A program made the position numbers and the translations under genes. The notes under the pieces were generated by a model. It did no database searches, was not told where the DNA came from, and saw nothing but the letters and a program-made list of their open reading frames with translations. Of a stretch of DNA of 64,000 nt, positions 29,870-38,936 are shown piece by piece. Each line of letters starts with the position of its first letter. The first letter of the stretch is position 1. Origin of the DNA: Lentimonas sp. CC4 (lineage in GTDB: Bacteria; Verrucomicrobiota; Verrucomicrobiia; Opitutales; Coraliomargaritaceae); assembly GCF_902728235.1 (NCBI RefSeq), contig NZ_CACVBO010000001.1, positions 1,552,501-1,616,500 of the forward strand, in the 5' to 3' direction.

Positions 29870-30691
29870 CTAGTTCGTATTCACTGTGCCTGTTACATTC
29901 TGCATTATGCTACCTGAGCGTTGGGTTGGTAGCCAGCTGTTGTTGTTGTTCTTCTTCTTGTCCCAGTTCGACCAGTTTAGCTTGTCTTGGTTGTAGTGTG
30001 TCTTTTTGTGCATGCTTGGGTTAATTATAACTGTGGGACGGCGATAGTAGTAGTTATAAGGGGTGGTGTAATAGTCTCGTATGCGGATCTCAGAGTTGCT
30101 GACGGACTCCGTTTCTTTGCGGATTTTTTCGGTTTCGAGGCGGGCGCTTGCGGCTTCTTTTTCGGCAAGTGCGACGCGTGTTTCGAGCTCGGCGATTTTT
30201 TCCCGGTTCTTCAGTTCGGCTAGTTCAGTTTGGTAGCTTTCCAGCGCACGCCCGATTTCAGGAGAGACATCGACTTGTGGGAATTTGATTTGAAAACTAC
30301 GCCAGTAATCTACGCGATCTTTGGCAGGGAGTGCTGCAAAGGTGCTGCTTTGTAATTTGAAGGCTTTTAGTTTTTCGCCAGCTTCGATGTGATCCGCGGC
30401 CAGTTTTTCTTGTTGAATCACCCATTCGGCATGTTCCTGCTTCGCTCGTTCTTGGTCTTTCGCGAACTGTTTGTCGCTCATGAGCTCGATCTCGGCAATG
30501 ACTCCATCGCGAATGCTTACCTCGCCTTCGGGGTAGAGGAGCAGTGTTTTATCGCCTAGGTGAATGGTGCCTTGTGGCTTTCCTAAGGCTTCAATGGCTT
30601 GCTCCTGTGTCTGGCCGATTTCGACTTTTGAGTTAGCGGCTGACGATGCGAGGGGTAGCAGTAGGGCGATGGCGACGAGGTATGCTTTCAT
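29870..30691 (-). CDS. periplasmic BamE/SmpA-like domain protein with coiled coil and Asn/Tyr-rich tail
   Basis: The 273-residue product has a signal peptide (YLVAIALLLPLASSAAN). A short domain follows with the SmpA/OmlA-like pattern KVEIGQTQEQAIEALGKPQG (near residues 22-60). Then come a Glu/Lys/Ala-rich helical stretch (near 75-200) likely to be a coiled coil, and a tail with YYTTPYNYYYRRP and KKKNNNN. The ATG at 30691 is chosen because it opens directly into the signal peptide. It follows the exosortase gene by 46 bases and may be co-transcribed. Function unknown. Confidence 0.6.
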   Translation of the reverse strand: MKAYLVAIALLLPLASSAANSKVEIGQTQEQAIEALGKPQGTIHLGDKTLLLYPEGEVSIRDGVIAEIELMSDKQFAKDQERAKQEHAEWVIQQEKLAADHIEAGEKLKAFKLQSSTFAALPAKDRVDYWRSFQIKFPQVDVSPEIGRALESYQTELAELKNREKIAELETRVALAEKEAASARLETEKIRKETESVSNSEIRIRDYYTTPYNYYYRRPTVIINPSMHKKTHYNQDKLNWSNWDKKKNNNNSWLPTQRSGSIMQNVTGTVNTN

Positions 30692-30737
30692 GATGCCAAC
30701 ACTATGTGTCAAAAATGCTGAAATGGCAAATCCGAGT

Positions 30738-31661
30738 TTAGGCCTCCGTTTGAGTCGGACCTTTGAGCAGAATCCACGTCAAAATTAAGCAGCCCCAGTA
30801 GGTGATGGTGCCAACGATTTCGTGCATTAAATGGTAGTGCTCCATCATCGACGGAGCCAGTAGCACGATAATCAGGATACGGAGCGTATTGAAAATGAAG
30901 CCGAGTGTGATGCCTGCTAGTATGTTGAGGCATGCCTCGATTGTTCCCTTTCTACGGTAGATGGTTAGCAGCACCGAAAGCAGTAGGCTGGTTAGAATGA
31001 CGCCAAATCCGTTACATTCAGATGCGACATGGAAGGGGTGCTCGTTGACTAGGAGGATGAGCTGCGGCGGTTCTGTTGCTGTGTTGCCCACCACTCCGAG
31101 TTCGACGGTTTTACCGATGGCAGAGAGGGCTGCCCCGCTCCATTTGCCTGCGAGTGTGCGTAACGGCCAGTCTAGTGGTGCCATTAATATGCTGAGCAGC
31201 ATGAAAGCACAGAAGGTCCCGGTCGCTGTGTAGGTGATGCGGCGTAGATCACGCCCGAAGACGAAGAGCACTGTTGAGGCGAGTCCGCAGCAGTAGGCGG
31301 GAATCACTAACAGCGAGCCGATCACGTTCAGGTATACAGACGAAGGTGGAATGACGTAAGGCGAGATGGCGCTTAGAAGCAGCAGGCCATACGAAGCGAA
31401 CAGTGTTTTGCGGGCACTCTTGTTGAGTGTGAGTGGTTCTGTGATGTCGATCCGAGTGTAGAGGACGAGCGTGAAGATCGCCATGACGAGCACGATGAGT
31501 GCGTGCAAGATACGGCTTTGTTCATTGGCGCTGGATGCTACCCAGAGTGTGATCGGTAGAAATGCCAGCCCGAGACAGCCATATAGCAAGCAGTTGAGCC
31601 AAAAGTCGGCTTGTGAACGCTTTACTTTAAAGCTGTCAAGGATCTGGTGGCGTTTGGACAT
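30738..31661 (-). CDS. exosortase/archaeosortase-family transpeptidase
   Basis: A 307-residue protein with about eight membrane segments. The three catalytic residues of the family are in place: Cys216 (VASECNGFGV), Arg261 (FNTLRIL) and His280 (MHEIVG). Exosortases cleave and re-anchor PEP-CTERM-type proteins, usually together with exopolysaccharide export. No PEP-CTERM protein is encoded in the window. The Cys context (ECNGFG) differs from the common ACSGIR, so it belongs to a divergent subtype. Confidence 0.82.
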   Translation of the reverse strand: MSKRHQILDSFKVKRSQADFWLNCLLYGCLGLAFLPITLWVASSANEQSRILHALIVLVMAIFTLVLYTRIDITEPLTLNKSARKTLFASYGLLLLSAISPYVIPPSSVYLNVIGSLLVIPAYCCGLASTVLFVFGRDLRRITYTATGTFCAFMLLSILMAPLDWPLRTLAGKWSGAALSAIGKTVELGVVGNTATEPPQLILLVNEHPFHVASECNGFGVILTSLLLSVLLTIYRRKGTIEACLNILAGITLGFIFNTLRILIIVLLAPSMMEHYHLMHEIVGTITYWGCLILTWILLKGPTQTEA

Positions 31662-31727
31662 GTTAAAATCACTCTGATGAGCGTCTGGTGAAAGACAAGG
31701 CTGCGACGGATTTGTTCAGTCTTCGTT

Positions 31728-33626
31728 TTAGAAGAATAACTGAAAGGAGCAGCGCAACTCGTTCCACGTTTGCTCGAACTCGTGACTACGGCTAAAGCTG
31801 ACCTGTAGGGCGGTGGTGTCCCCTAGGCTATAGGCGGCTTTGGCTTTGAATTCCGTCAAGTTGTTGTCCTCGCCTAGGAAGTAGTAGCGCTGGCGTATCT
31901 CGAATTGACTGCGCCACTTCGGAGTCCATTTGCTGAGCAGGCCGACAACGCCTCCGCCGCCAGCCATGTGATTGGAGGCTAGGCTTTTGTTCAGATAAAT
32001 CGCGGGTTCAATCAGCGCATAGCCGATAGAGTTATCAAAGAGCGAAACACTCACGCCGACACCGGCATCGAAGTAGATCGCCGTGTGGCGATCATGGCTG
32101 TCTTTCTCTTTGATGGTCGTAAGCCCTGTATTCAGCGTCCACGATTTGGATTTAAAGAAGGTATCAATAGGGGAGAGTGATTGAATACTAATGGCGTCGA
32201 GTTGTCGCACCTCTAGCTTTTGTTCATCGGTGTAATAGTAGAACTCGCCGCTGAGAAATTCGATGGCGCTGCCGAGCGTGTAGCCCGCGCTGGGATCCAT
32301 TAAATCATGATACGCGGGGCGCAGACTAAAGGAAATGAAGTCGCGACTGTCGTAGCTACCAAAACCAGTAGTGATACGACTGGAGTCGTGTCCCATGTGT
32401 GGCGGCGGCGGTGTGGTGTTTGGGTAGAAATCGTCGTCTACTTTGCCGAGAGGGGCACGTTGCTTCAAGATCGTGAGAAACCGGTCTGCGTAGGTCTTCT
32501 GATCGATCTTACCGTCCGCGTGATACATCTGCAGCAGTTCTGCGGAGAGGTCTAGGCTGCGGATTTTGTCTTCCCGATTGTCGAGGCTTTTGGTCAGTTC
32601 AATTGATGCAGCATCGCTTTTGGTTGCCTTAACGCTGCGCTCTTGTAGCTCCTTAGGCAGAGTGGACGCGATACGTTTGATCGTGGTGGAGCGCGAGGGG
32701 CGGTAGTGCTCGCTCGCAATGAAATTGTTTTTGCGGACTTCTTTGATCGTATCAACGGGGATCACCCAATGTTTGAATTGGTCAACCATGTTGCTGGCAG
32801 GACGTGCGGCATCGAGTAGGAACAGTAAATTATAAGAGCAATTCTCTTTGAAGAAAAAGTAGTTACTGTAGGCATCTTTCAATTCCCATAGGTGAAGTAT
32901 CAGGTTGCGGACTTCGTCTTGGTTTAGGTTGAGATTATATTCCCAAATGTCGCGCATGCTTAGGTCGCTGTATTGCTGAACTTTCTGATAATATGGATCG
33001 ATGGAGAAACGCCCAGGATAATACCCAAAGATGCCTTTGACTGCGAAGATGAGCCCATTGCTCTCTTCGGTGATGGCGCTGTAGTTGATAGAATACGCGA
33101 GTATTTTTTCGTTACGCTTGCCTTCGATATTGATCAGCGTGTGACCAAACAACGAGGCAGGGTTGTTCATATATTGAGTCGGGAATATAACGCTTGCCGC
33201 AGTTGGTTCCATCGTGTCCCAAACTTCTTCGAAGGTGCTGCTTTGAGCCGCGACGAAACGCGCGGTGTGTTCGGGCGCTAGATTTTTCTGCAGCCAGTTC
33301 AAGCGCGCGGGGAAGCGGTTGATTGGATGCGCTTCATCGGATGGATCTCCCGTTGAAAAGGCTGCAACGGTGGCTTCGAGTTCGGCTGTTGGGTTGGTCG
33401 CCCCCTCAGGACTTAAAAAGAATTTGGGATCATCAATCGTGCTTTTTTGCGAGAAGATTGTCCGCTTGTAGTGCAATAGCGTATGCCAGTAATCGTCCTC
33501 GGCAAGTGCTCCGATTGAGTTCGCTGGAGCGGCCGTGCAGATCGTCGCAAGGGACGAAGTCATGCACAGCAGAATACAAAAAAAGGGCGCAGCAATTCTG
33601 CTGCGCCCTGAAGATTGTAAATCCAT
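31728..33626 (-). CDS. DUF4105 (Lnb-like) envelope protein with C-terminal beta-barrel region
   Basis: The 632-residue product has a signal peptide (IAAPFFCILLCMTSSLA). A DUF4105 domain runs from about residue 35 to 300, with TQYMNNPASLFGHTLINIEG, FGYYPGRFSIDPYYQK and FKENCSYNLLFLLDAARP, including the conserved His and Cys of this papain-like fold. The C-terminal part (from about 410) alternates short beta strands and ends in FQLFF, as in outer-membrane barrels. The ATG at 33626 lies one base after the DUF3015 stop (TAATATG). An intrinsic terminator sits inside its first codons. DUF4105-DUF3015 pairing is common in other Gram-negatives; the role is unknown. Confidence 0.82.
   Translation of the reverse strand: MDLQSSGRSRIAAPFFCILLCMTSSLATICTAAPANSIGALAEDDYWHTLLHYKRTIFSQKSTIDDPKFFLSPEGATNPTAELEATVAAFSTGDPSDEAHPINRFPARLNWLQKNLAPEHTARFVAAQSSTFEEVWDTMEPTAASVIFPTQYMNNPASLFGHTLINIEGKRNEKILAYSINYSAITEESNGLIFAVKGIFGYYPGRFSIDPYYQKVQQYSDLSMRDIWEYNLNLNQDEVRNLILHLWELKDAYSNYFFFKENCSYNLLFLLDAARPASNMVDQFKHWVIPVDTIKEVRKNNFIASEHYRPSRSTTIKRIASTLPKELQERSVKATKSDAASIELTKSLDNREDKIRSLDLSAELLQMYHADGKIDQKTYADRFLTILKQRAPLGKVDDDFYPNTTPPPPHMGHDSSRITTGFGSYDSRDFISFSLRPAYHDLMDPSAGYTLGSAIEFLSGEFYYYTDEQKLEVRQLDAISIQSLSPIDTFFKSKSWTLNTGLTTIKEKDSHDRHTAIYFDAGVGVSVSLFDNSIGYALIEPAIYLNKSLASNHMAGGGGVVGLLSKWTPKWRSQFEIRQRYYFLGEDNNLTEFKAKAAYSLGDTTALQVSFSRSHEFEQTWNELRCSFQLFF
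33577..33609 (-). terminator. intrinsic terminator inside the DUF4105 signal-peptide codons
   Basis: Arms AGGGCGCAGCA (33584-33594) and TGCTGCGCCCT (33599-33609) form an 11-bp perfect GC-rich stem with a 4-base loop. On the minus strand it is followed by at least six T. It starts about 18 bases inside the DUF4105 gene and looks like a complete terminator for DUF3015. Confidence 0.85.
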
Positions 33627-33627
33627 A

Positions 33628-34074
33628 TTATCCAACGAAGACTGACTTCATGTTGCCAATGACTTCGTCATGGCTGATCGCACCGGAAGTGTAGATGGTG
33701 CCGAAGTTTTCCTGCAAAGTTGCATTGAATGCATCTTTGTCTTCGATTTGAAGGATACTGCAGATGGCGTCGAGTGACTCACCTTGACCTTGTGCCATGT
33801 CTTGTGCGAGACCGTCCATGTTTTCTTCAACGAACTTTTGTAGCTGTTGGCTCGCCCAGAGTTCGTCTGGCTTGTCTGCCCCGCAAGTTCCAGAGGAAAT
33901 TGCAAATGTTTGGTTACCGAAACTGCCGTTGGTGGTCGCAGCACACACTTGAGAGACGAGACCGTCGTGGCCTTCGAAGACTTGAGTGCCGAGGCCGATG
34001 CCGACGTTGTCTTGCTTGTCCGCGTAAGCGAAAGGAGCCGCAAGGATTAATAAGGTAGCAATGGTTTTTTTCAT
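33628..34074 (-). CDS. DUF3015 secreted protein
   Basis: The 148-residue product has a signal peptide (TIATLLILAAPFAYA), then the DUF3015 signature GIGLGTQVFEGHDGLVSQVCAA, ATTNGSFGNQTFAISSGT and a helical C-terminal half (LQKFVEENMDGLAQDMAQG). It is probably periplasmic; no function is established. It is the first gene of a two-gene unit with DUF4105, separated from it by a single base. Confidence 0.88.
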   Translation of the reverse strand: MKKTIATLLILAAPFAYADKQDNVGIGLGTQVFEGHDGLVSQVCAATTNGSFGNQTFAISSGTCGADKPDELWASQQLQKFVEENMDGLAQDMAQGQGESLDAICSILQIEDKDAFNATLQENFGTIYTSGAISHDEVIGNMKSVFVG

Positions 34075-34476
34075 ATTTTATCTTCTTTTTTGGGTTATGT
34101 GTGGCGTAACAGTTATTACTCCAAGAGTGGATTTTGTGCAGTAAACACAGAGCGCATCGGAAATGTAAATAGTGGGGTGGAATCCTTACGCTTAAGTTTA
34201 TAATGGGGCGTCACTTAATGTATCGATCTATACAATCCTACTTCCGTTATGTAAAGTGGAAACCTGAGATGTGCTTCATGTTCTGTATTTGGCTCCAAAT
34301 TTAGGAAGTTACTAGACTGAAAAAGACTCCTACTTGTGTTCGGCTGGTCTGCGCTAGAGATCTGAAATAGTTGCCAGTCCACTGATCTTTGAATGGTAGT
34401 TCGTCATCAAGAACGATTCTTTTCGCCTGTAACCTTGCCTATGTGTTTACATTTTTACTGCCTTTATGACGATCAT
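34075..34476. other. intergenic region between DUF3015 and cbiB
   Basis: About 400 AT-richer bases. The right part holds no clear terminator for the cobamide operon and the left part should hold the DUF3015 promoter (AAAAAAGAAGA lies just ahead of its ATG). No gene or repeat was recognised. Confidence 0.5.
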
Positions 34477-35463
34477 TTACGTCAGAACGAACAGGCCGAT
34501 TGAGAGCGGGAGGGATACGATTAGGGCGCTAGTAATGATCAGGTGGCATGTATTACGAATGTCCGATACTGAGGCTGTGATATCTTCGCCGATCCACTTT
34601 TTGTTGACGACTCGCCCTGGATATTGGGTGGGTCCGCCTAGTTTAATTCCGAGTGCTCCAGCGACAGCTGCTTCGGGGTGCGCTGAATTCGGGGAAGGGT
34701 GCTTCAAGCGATCGCGCCAACCAATACGCCAAGCGCCCATGCCAGACAGCCCTGGTAGTAATGCGGCTGCGAGGGTTAGGATTAGAATCGACAGGCGAGC
34801 CGGGATAAAATTCATGCAGTCATCCATGCGTGCGGAGATACAGCCGAGCTGAAGGTAGCGCTCGTTACGGTAGCCGACCATGGCGTCGAGGGTGTTGGTC
34901 GTCCGATACCAGAGCACGCAGAGCGATGCCGTGCTGAGGGGGTCGGTTGGCAGGTAATGGCTCAAATAGAGGCCGAAAATAAACCAACACAGGGGGGCTA
35001 GAAAGGCGTCGACGAAATTTTCTGCGAGACTTTCGATGCAGGCGCGGGCGATGCCGCTGGCGTCCAGCTGGCTGACGTCGCGTCCGACGATCCATGCGAC
35101 GCGGTCACGGGCGGCTTGGAGTTGTTCGTTCTCTAGAGCGGCAATGATTGGGCGGGCATGTGCGATGAGGTCACCTAAGCCTAGGCAGGAATAGAGAATG
35201 AAGAGCGCGAGCAACACTTGCAGTGTGGGGGACGCCGCGCATAGGCAGAACAGACCGCCGACTAAGGCAAGCGGGAGCGTGCAGGCCAGTAGATAGAGCA
35301 GAGTGGACCCCAGGCGGTTGTCGAGCTTGCATCGGCGTATCCTGATTTCAACGACTCCGATCCAATGGCCGATCAGGCGGACTGGATGCAAGGCGTAGCG
35401 AGGATCGCCGATCAGAAGATCGAGGAAAACCGCGAGTAATAGCACTGCAGCGAGAGTGGGCAT
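34477..35463 (-). CDS. cbiB: adenosylcobinamide-phosphate synthase CbiB
   Basis: Attaches (R)-1-amino-2-propanol O-phosphate or ethanolamine phosphate to adenosylcobyric acid. The 328-residue membrane protein has the family motifs DLLIGDPRYALHPVRLIG near residue 17, IVGRDVSQLD near 130, IESLAENFVDAFLAPL near 145 and YRTTNTLDAMVGYRNERY near 190. It is the last gene of the cobamide operon, 23 bases after the aminotransferase-like gene. Confidence 0.95.
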   Translation of the reverse strand: MPTLAAVLLLAVFLDLLIGDPRYALHPVRLIGHWIGVVEIRIRRCKLDNRLGSTLLYLLACTLPLALVGGLFCLCAASPTLQVLLALFILYSCLGLGDLIAHARPIIAALENEQLQAARDRVAWIVGRDVSQLDASGIARACIESLAENFVDAFLAPLCWFIFGLYLSHYLPTDPLSTASLCVLWYRTTNTLDAMVGYRNERYLQLGCISARMDDCMNFIPARLSILILTLAAALLPGLSGMGAWRIGWRDRLKHPSPNSAHPEAAVAGALGIKLGGPTQYPGRVVNKKWIGEDITASVSDIRNTCHLIITSALIVSLPLSIGLFVLT

Positions 35464-35486
35464 TTGTTAGAGGGCAGTGGGACTCG

Positions 35487-36584
35487 TTAGCTGACGGACT
35501 TCTGGAGTGCAGCGACGAGCGCTTGGTTGGCGTCGTGTGCTTGAAAGCCTATACGGAAACAGCCTGCTGGTAGGCCTGGGAAATTTTTGCAACAGCGCAC
35601 GTGCTGTCCTTGCTGCAATAGTTCAGTTAACACCTGGTCATACTGGCTGGGATCGTTGAGGCGCAGCAGGCGAAAGTTAGTTGCGGATGGGTAGAGCTGA
35701 ATGCCAGGTATCTTGCTGAGCGCGGCATCGAAGTGTTGCGACTCGGTGGCGAGCCAAGCGCGCAGTGCCGTGTCGTATGTGCTGCAGGTCGCTAGTTCGG
35801 TGGCGATGGTTTCCGCGACGGAGTTGACTGACCATGGTTCGCGCACTTGTGACAAGGCGCGAATGCTCTCGGGGTCTGCGATGAGGCTGCCAATGCGCAG
35901 ACCTGCGATCGCGTAGTATTTGGTGAGTGAGTGAAAGACAAACAGGTTGGGGCGCAGGTGCTGAGGGTTGAGCAGCGAAGCGCGTCCCGGGATTGGCAGG
36001 AATTGGATAAATGCCTGATCGATTAAGAAGTGCGTGTTCGGGTATTGTGCACAGAGATCTAGGATGCAGTCGGCCGAGGCCGTCGCGCCATCGGGGTTGT
36101 TCGGGCTGCCCAGAAAGACGGCATCGACTTTGGCGAGTGCTTCGCGGAAAGGTGCACTGCACAAAAATGCGTCGTAGTCTTGGCCTAAGGGCCGCTGGCA
36201 GCTGTGGACTTGGGCACCCCCCGCACACGCCGAGCGCTGGTAATCATGAAAGGCAGGCTGGGGGACGAGCACGTGTTGATACCGTTGCACGCGCTGCAGA
36301 AAATACATCAGCTCCAGTGAGCCATTGCCGGCGATCACGCAGTCTGCGTCGAGCCCGAAGCGTTGGGCGTAGTAAGCCTTTACTCCTGCACCGTCGGTGC
36401 TGGGGTAGTGTGCGATACGCTGTGGCAATTGATTCCAGAGCGCGAGAATGCTTTCGGGGAGCTCCAATGGACTGAGGTTCACACTAAAGTCGATCACCGA
36501 GCGCGGCTCGATGCCATAGCGTTGAAACAACACACTCGGCGTGCCACCATGGGCGTCTTTTTGATCTTCGACGGTTTGGCTCAT
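35487..36584 (-). CDS. cobD: threonine-phosphate decarboxylase-like PLP enzyme (CobD/CobC type)
   Basis: Expected to make aminopropanol phosphate from threonine phosphate for the nucleotide loop. The 365-residue fold-type I enzyme starts with FQRYGIEPRSVIDFSVNLSP. It contains GNGSLELMYFLQR near residue 100, GSPNNPDGATASA near 155 and the PLP-lysine region FHSLTKYYAIAGLRIG near 215. Similarity to HisC is expected, and the true hisC lies at 56.6 kb. Its position between cobS and cbiB supports the cobamide role. Confidence 0.9.
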   Translation of the reverse strand: MSQTVEDQKDAHGGTPSVLFQRYGIEPRSVIDFSVNLSPLELPESILALWNQLPQRIAHYPSTDGAGVKAYYAQRFGLDADCVIAGNGSLELMYFLQRVQRYQHVLVPQPAFHDYQRSACAGGAQVHSCQRPLGQDYDAFLCSAPFREALAKVDAVFLGSPNNPDGATASADCILDLCAQYPNTHFLIDQAFIQFLPIPGRASLLNPQHLRPNLFVFHSLTKYYAIAGLRIGSLIADPESIRALSQVREPWSVNSVAETIATELATCSTYDTALRAWLATESQHFDAALSKIPGIQLYPSATNFRLLRLNDPSQYDQVLTELLQQGQHVRCCKNFPGLPAGCFRIGFQAHDANQALVAALQKSVS

Positions 36585-36603
36585 AGGGAAATATCTTTTC
36601 GTC

Positions 36604-37332
36604 TTATCGGCAGGCGATGATTAGTAGCGCGATCAGTTCCGTGAGTTCGCAGCTTGCGCCGAGGACGTCGCCAGTGACGCCACCGATCCGGTTACGACTG
36701 AAGTAGCCGATACCGAGGGCGACGAGGGCGGCCGTTGCCAAAATAATGAGTCCTGTGACGGGAGAGTAGATGATCAGTAGTAGCGAGAGGATCAATGCAC
36801 CTATGAAGTGTGCGGGCTTTGCTTCGTTGACGATGGCAGCGGCGGTGCCGGTTTGGCGTGGATATTGAAAGCGGTAGGCGAGCAGCACGATGCTCATGCG
36901 CGAGGCGCTAAAGGCGAGGGGAATGAGGAGCACGTTTTGATTCGCCATGATTTCTTGGTAGGCGGCGAATTTGCCAATCAAGAGCAGCACCAAGGCCAGC
37001 ACCCCGAAGGCTCCGATGTGGGAATCTTTCATGATCTCTAGGCGGCGCTCTGCGGTAAAGCCTCCCCAGAATCCGTCTGCGCAGTCAGCTACGCCATCGA
37101 GATGAAAGCCACGCGTTAAGGCGACGCCTGCGATCAGCGCACCCAGCGCGGGGAGGGCTGGCCAGTCGGGTGCGAGCAATTGTAGCAGGCAAGCGATGCC
37201 AACCACCAACCAGCCAAGGATTCCGCCCACAAGCGGAAACCATGTGATGCCGTCAGAAAACCGCTTGGCTTCACGCCCTGGAATAGGCAGCACGCTGAGC
37301 AGGCGAAGGGCAGTGGTTAGAGCGGGAAGCAA
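36604..37332 (-). CDS. cobS: adenosylcobinamide-GDP ribazoletransferase CobS
   Basis: Joins alpha-ribazole phosphate to adenosylcobinamide-GDP, completing the cobamide. The 242-residue polytopic membrane protein carries the family block GFHLDGVADCADGFWGG near residue 73 and RRLEIMKDSHIGAFG near 95. The start appears to be a TTG at 37332 that overlaps the cobT stop by 16 bases. No ATG is well placed nearby. Confidence 0.94.
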   Translation of the reverse strand: MLPALTTALRLLSVLPIPGREAKRFSDGITWFPLVGGILGWLVVGIACLLQLLAPDWPALPALGALIAGVALTRGFHLDGVADCADGFWGGFTAERRLEIMKDSHIGAFGVLALVLLLIGKFAAYQEIMANQNVLLIPLAFSASRMSIVLLAYRFQYPRQTGTAAAIVNEAKPAHFIGALILSLLLIIYSPVTGLIILATAALVALGIGYFSRNRIGGVTGDVLGASCELTELIALLIIACR

Positions 37333-38393
37333 CGGTTGTCCTCCGATGAGTGGTTTATATTGAGCGCACTGAAGGTTGCCATTTCGCCATATAGTTTAAT
37401 GGCGGCATCTATAATAGTCATTGCCAATACGGCACCAGTGCCTTCACCCAGTCGCATTTGTAAATCGAGGAGCGGGGTCGTGTTCAGTTCTTGCATGAAG
37501 CGGTCGTGTCCAGGCTCTGCGGAACGATGTGAGAAAAACATATAATCAGCCGCGGCGGGGCACATCCGAACCGCAACCAGTGCGGCTGCCGAAGCAATAA
37601 AACCATCCACAACAACGGGAACGCGTCGAGCCGCGGCTCCTAGGTAGAGTCCGCACATCGCAGCGATCTCCAGCCCGCCGACTGCGCACAGTGCTGAAAA
37701 GGGATCCTGTAGTGCTGCTTGATTCGCCGCCAGTGAGCGTTCAATGATGTCGATCTTGGACTTGAGTGCTGCATCGCTTTTGAGGCCCGCGCCCGGGCCG
37801 GTCACATCTTGGACGGGGCAGGGCAATAGTGCTGCCAACAGCGCTGAGGAGGGTGTGGTGTTGCCGATGCCCATCTCTCCGGCTGCCAGTAAAACGACGC
37901 CATCGTCGGCTGCTTGATTGGCGCGTTCGATCCCGACGCAGAGTGCTTGTTCGCATTCGTCGGCAGACATGGCCGCGCCCTGGGTCATATTACGCGTGCC
38001 TTGAGCGATCTTTCGGTGGAGCAAGTCGGGCTCCGCGCTTAGATCGGTCCAGACGCCGACATCGATAAATTCAGATTCTGCATCGACATGCCGACTGAGC
38101 ACATTGATGCCAGCCCCACCGCGCAACATCCCCTGTAGCACCTGCGCGGTCACCTCTTTGCCCGAAAAGGTATGCCCTTCTTCGACCACCCCGTGATCGG
38201 CTGCGAACACGCAAACACGTTTCTTGCCGACTTTTGGTGAGTGTCGTCCGCTGGCCAATACATAGCGCATGGCAATATCTTCCAGCCGCCCTAAGCTGCC
38301 TTGTGGTTTGAGTAGGTCGTCTAGATGGTGCTGGATCGCACCGATCTGGGAGCGGTCAATCGATTGGATTTTTTCAAGCGTTTGAGTGATCAT
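37317..38393 (-). CDS. cobT: nicotinate-nucleotide:dimethylbenzimidazole phosphoribosyltransferase CobT
   Basis: Activates the lower-ligand base as alpha-ribazole phosphate. The 358-residue product has the family blocks LDDLLKPQGSLGRLEDIA near residue 27, FAADHGVVEEGH near 65, GEMGIGNTTPSSALLAALL near 172 and the catalytic-Glu region MRLGEGTGAVLAM near 318. It overlaps the downstream cobS start. Confidence 0.96.
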   Translation of the reverse strand: MITQTLEKIQSIDRSQIGAIQHHLDDLLKPQGSLGRLEDIAMRYVLASGRHSPKVGKKRVCVFAADHGVVEEGHTFSGKEVTAQVLQGMLRGGAGINVLSRHVDAESEFIDVGVWTDLSAEPDLLHRKIAQGTRNMTQGAAMSADECEQALCVGIERANQAADDGVVLLAAGEMGIGNTTPSSALLAALLPCPVQDVTGPGAGLKSDAALKSKIDIIERSLAANQAALQDPFSALCAVGGLEIAAMCGLYLGAAARRVPVVVDGFIASAAALVAVRMCPAAADYMFFSHRSAEPGHDRFMQELNTTPLLDLQMRLGEGTGAVLAMTIIDAAIKLYGEMATFSALNINHSSEDNRCFPL

Positions 38394-38402
38394 GACGTCG
38401 AT

Positions 38403-38936
38403 TTATTTTAATTTTAACGGTAGCCCACTTACGATGAAGAATGCTTCATTCGCGAGTGCAGCTACCTGCTGATTTAAGCGTCCCGCAACATCTCGGAAAC
38501 GCCGTCCCATTGAGGTCTCGGGAACGAGCCCCATGCCGAGCTCATTGGTGACAAATACGATTGGGCAAGGCGGGGCTTTGAGCACTTCAAGGAGTGCTTG
38601 GACTTCAGCGCAGTGCTCAGAAAAGTCTTCTTTGTGGTGCATCAGATTGCCTAGCCAGACCGTGAGGCAATCCACGAGGATCACCTGTGTCGCTTCGGGC
38701 ACCGCAGTAATCGCACCGGCGAGGTCGATCGGTGCTTCGACAGTCTCATAGGCCTCACCACGTTGAGCGCGGTGTAAATCCACCCGTGCACGCATTTCTT
38801 CGTCAAAGATTTCTGCGGTCGCAATATAGCAACGCGGCGTTTGAGCCTGGCAGGCCAACTCTTCGGCGAAGCGGCTTTTCCCGCTTCGGCAGCCGCCGGT
38901 CACTAAGGTCACAGTATTGGAGGTGGATCGAGTCAT
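38403..38936 (-). CDS. cobU: adenosylcobinamide kinase / guanylyltransferase CobU
   Basis: Phosphorylates adenosylcobinamide and then transfers GMP to it. The 177-residue product has the P-loop GGCRSGKSRFAEELA near residue 14, the DCLTVWLGNLM block near 90 and the FVTNELGMGLVPE switch near 130. It follows the CbiR-like gene with a one-base stop/start overlap (TAATG) and precedes cobT by 9 bases. Confidence 0.96.
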   Translation of the reverse strand: MTRSTSNTVTLVTGGCRSGKSRFAEELACQAQTPRCYIATAEIFDEEMRARVDLHRAQRGEAYETVEAPIDLAGAITAVPEATQVILVDCLTVWLGNLMHHKEDFSEHCAEVQALLEVLKAPPCPIVFVTNELGMGLVPETSMGRRFRDVAGRLNQQVAALANEAFFIVSGLPLKLK

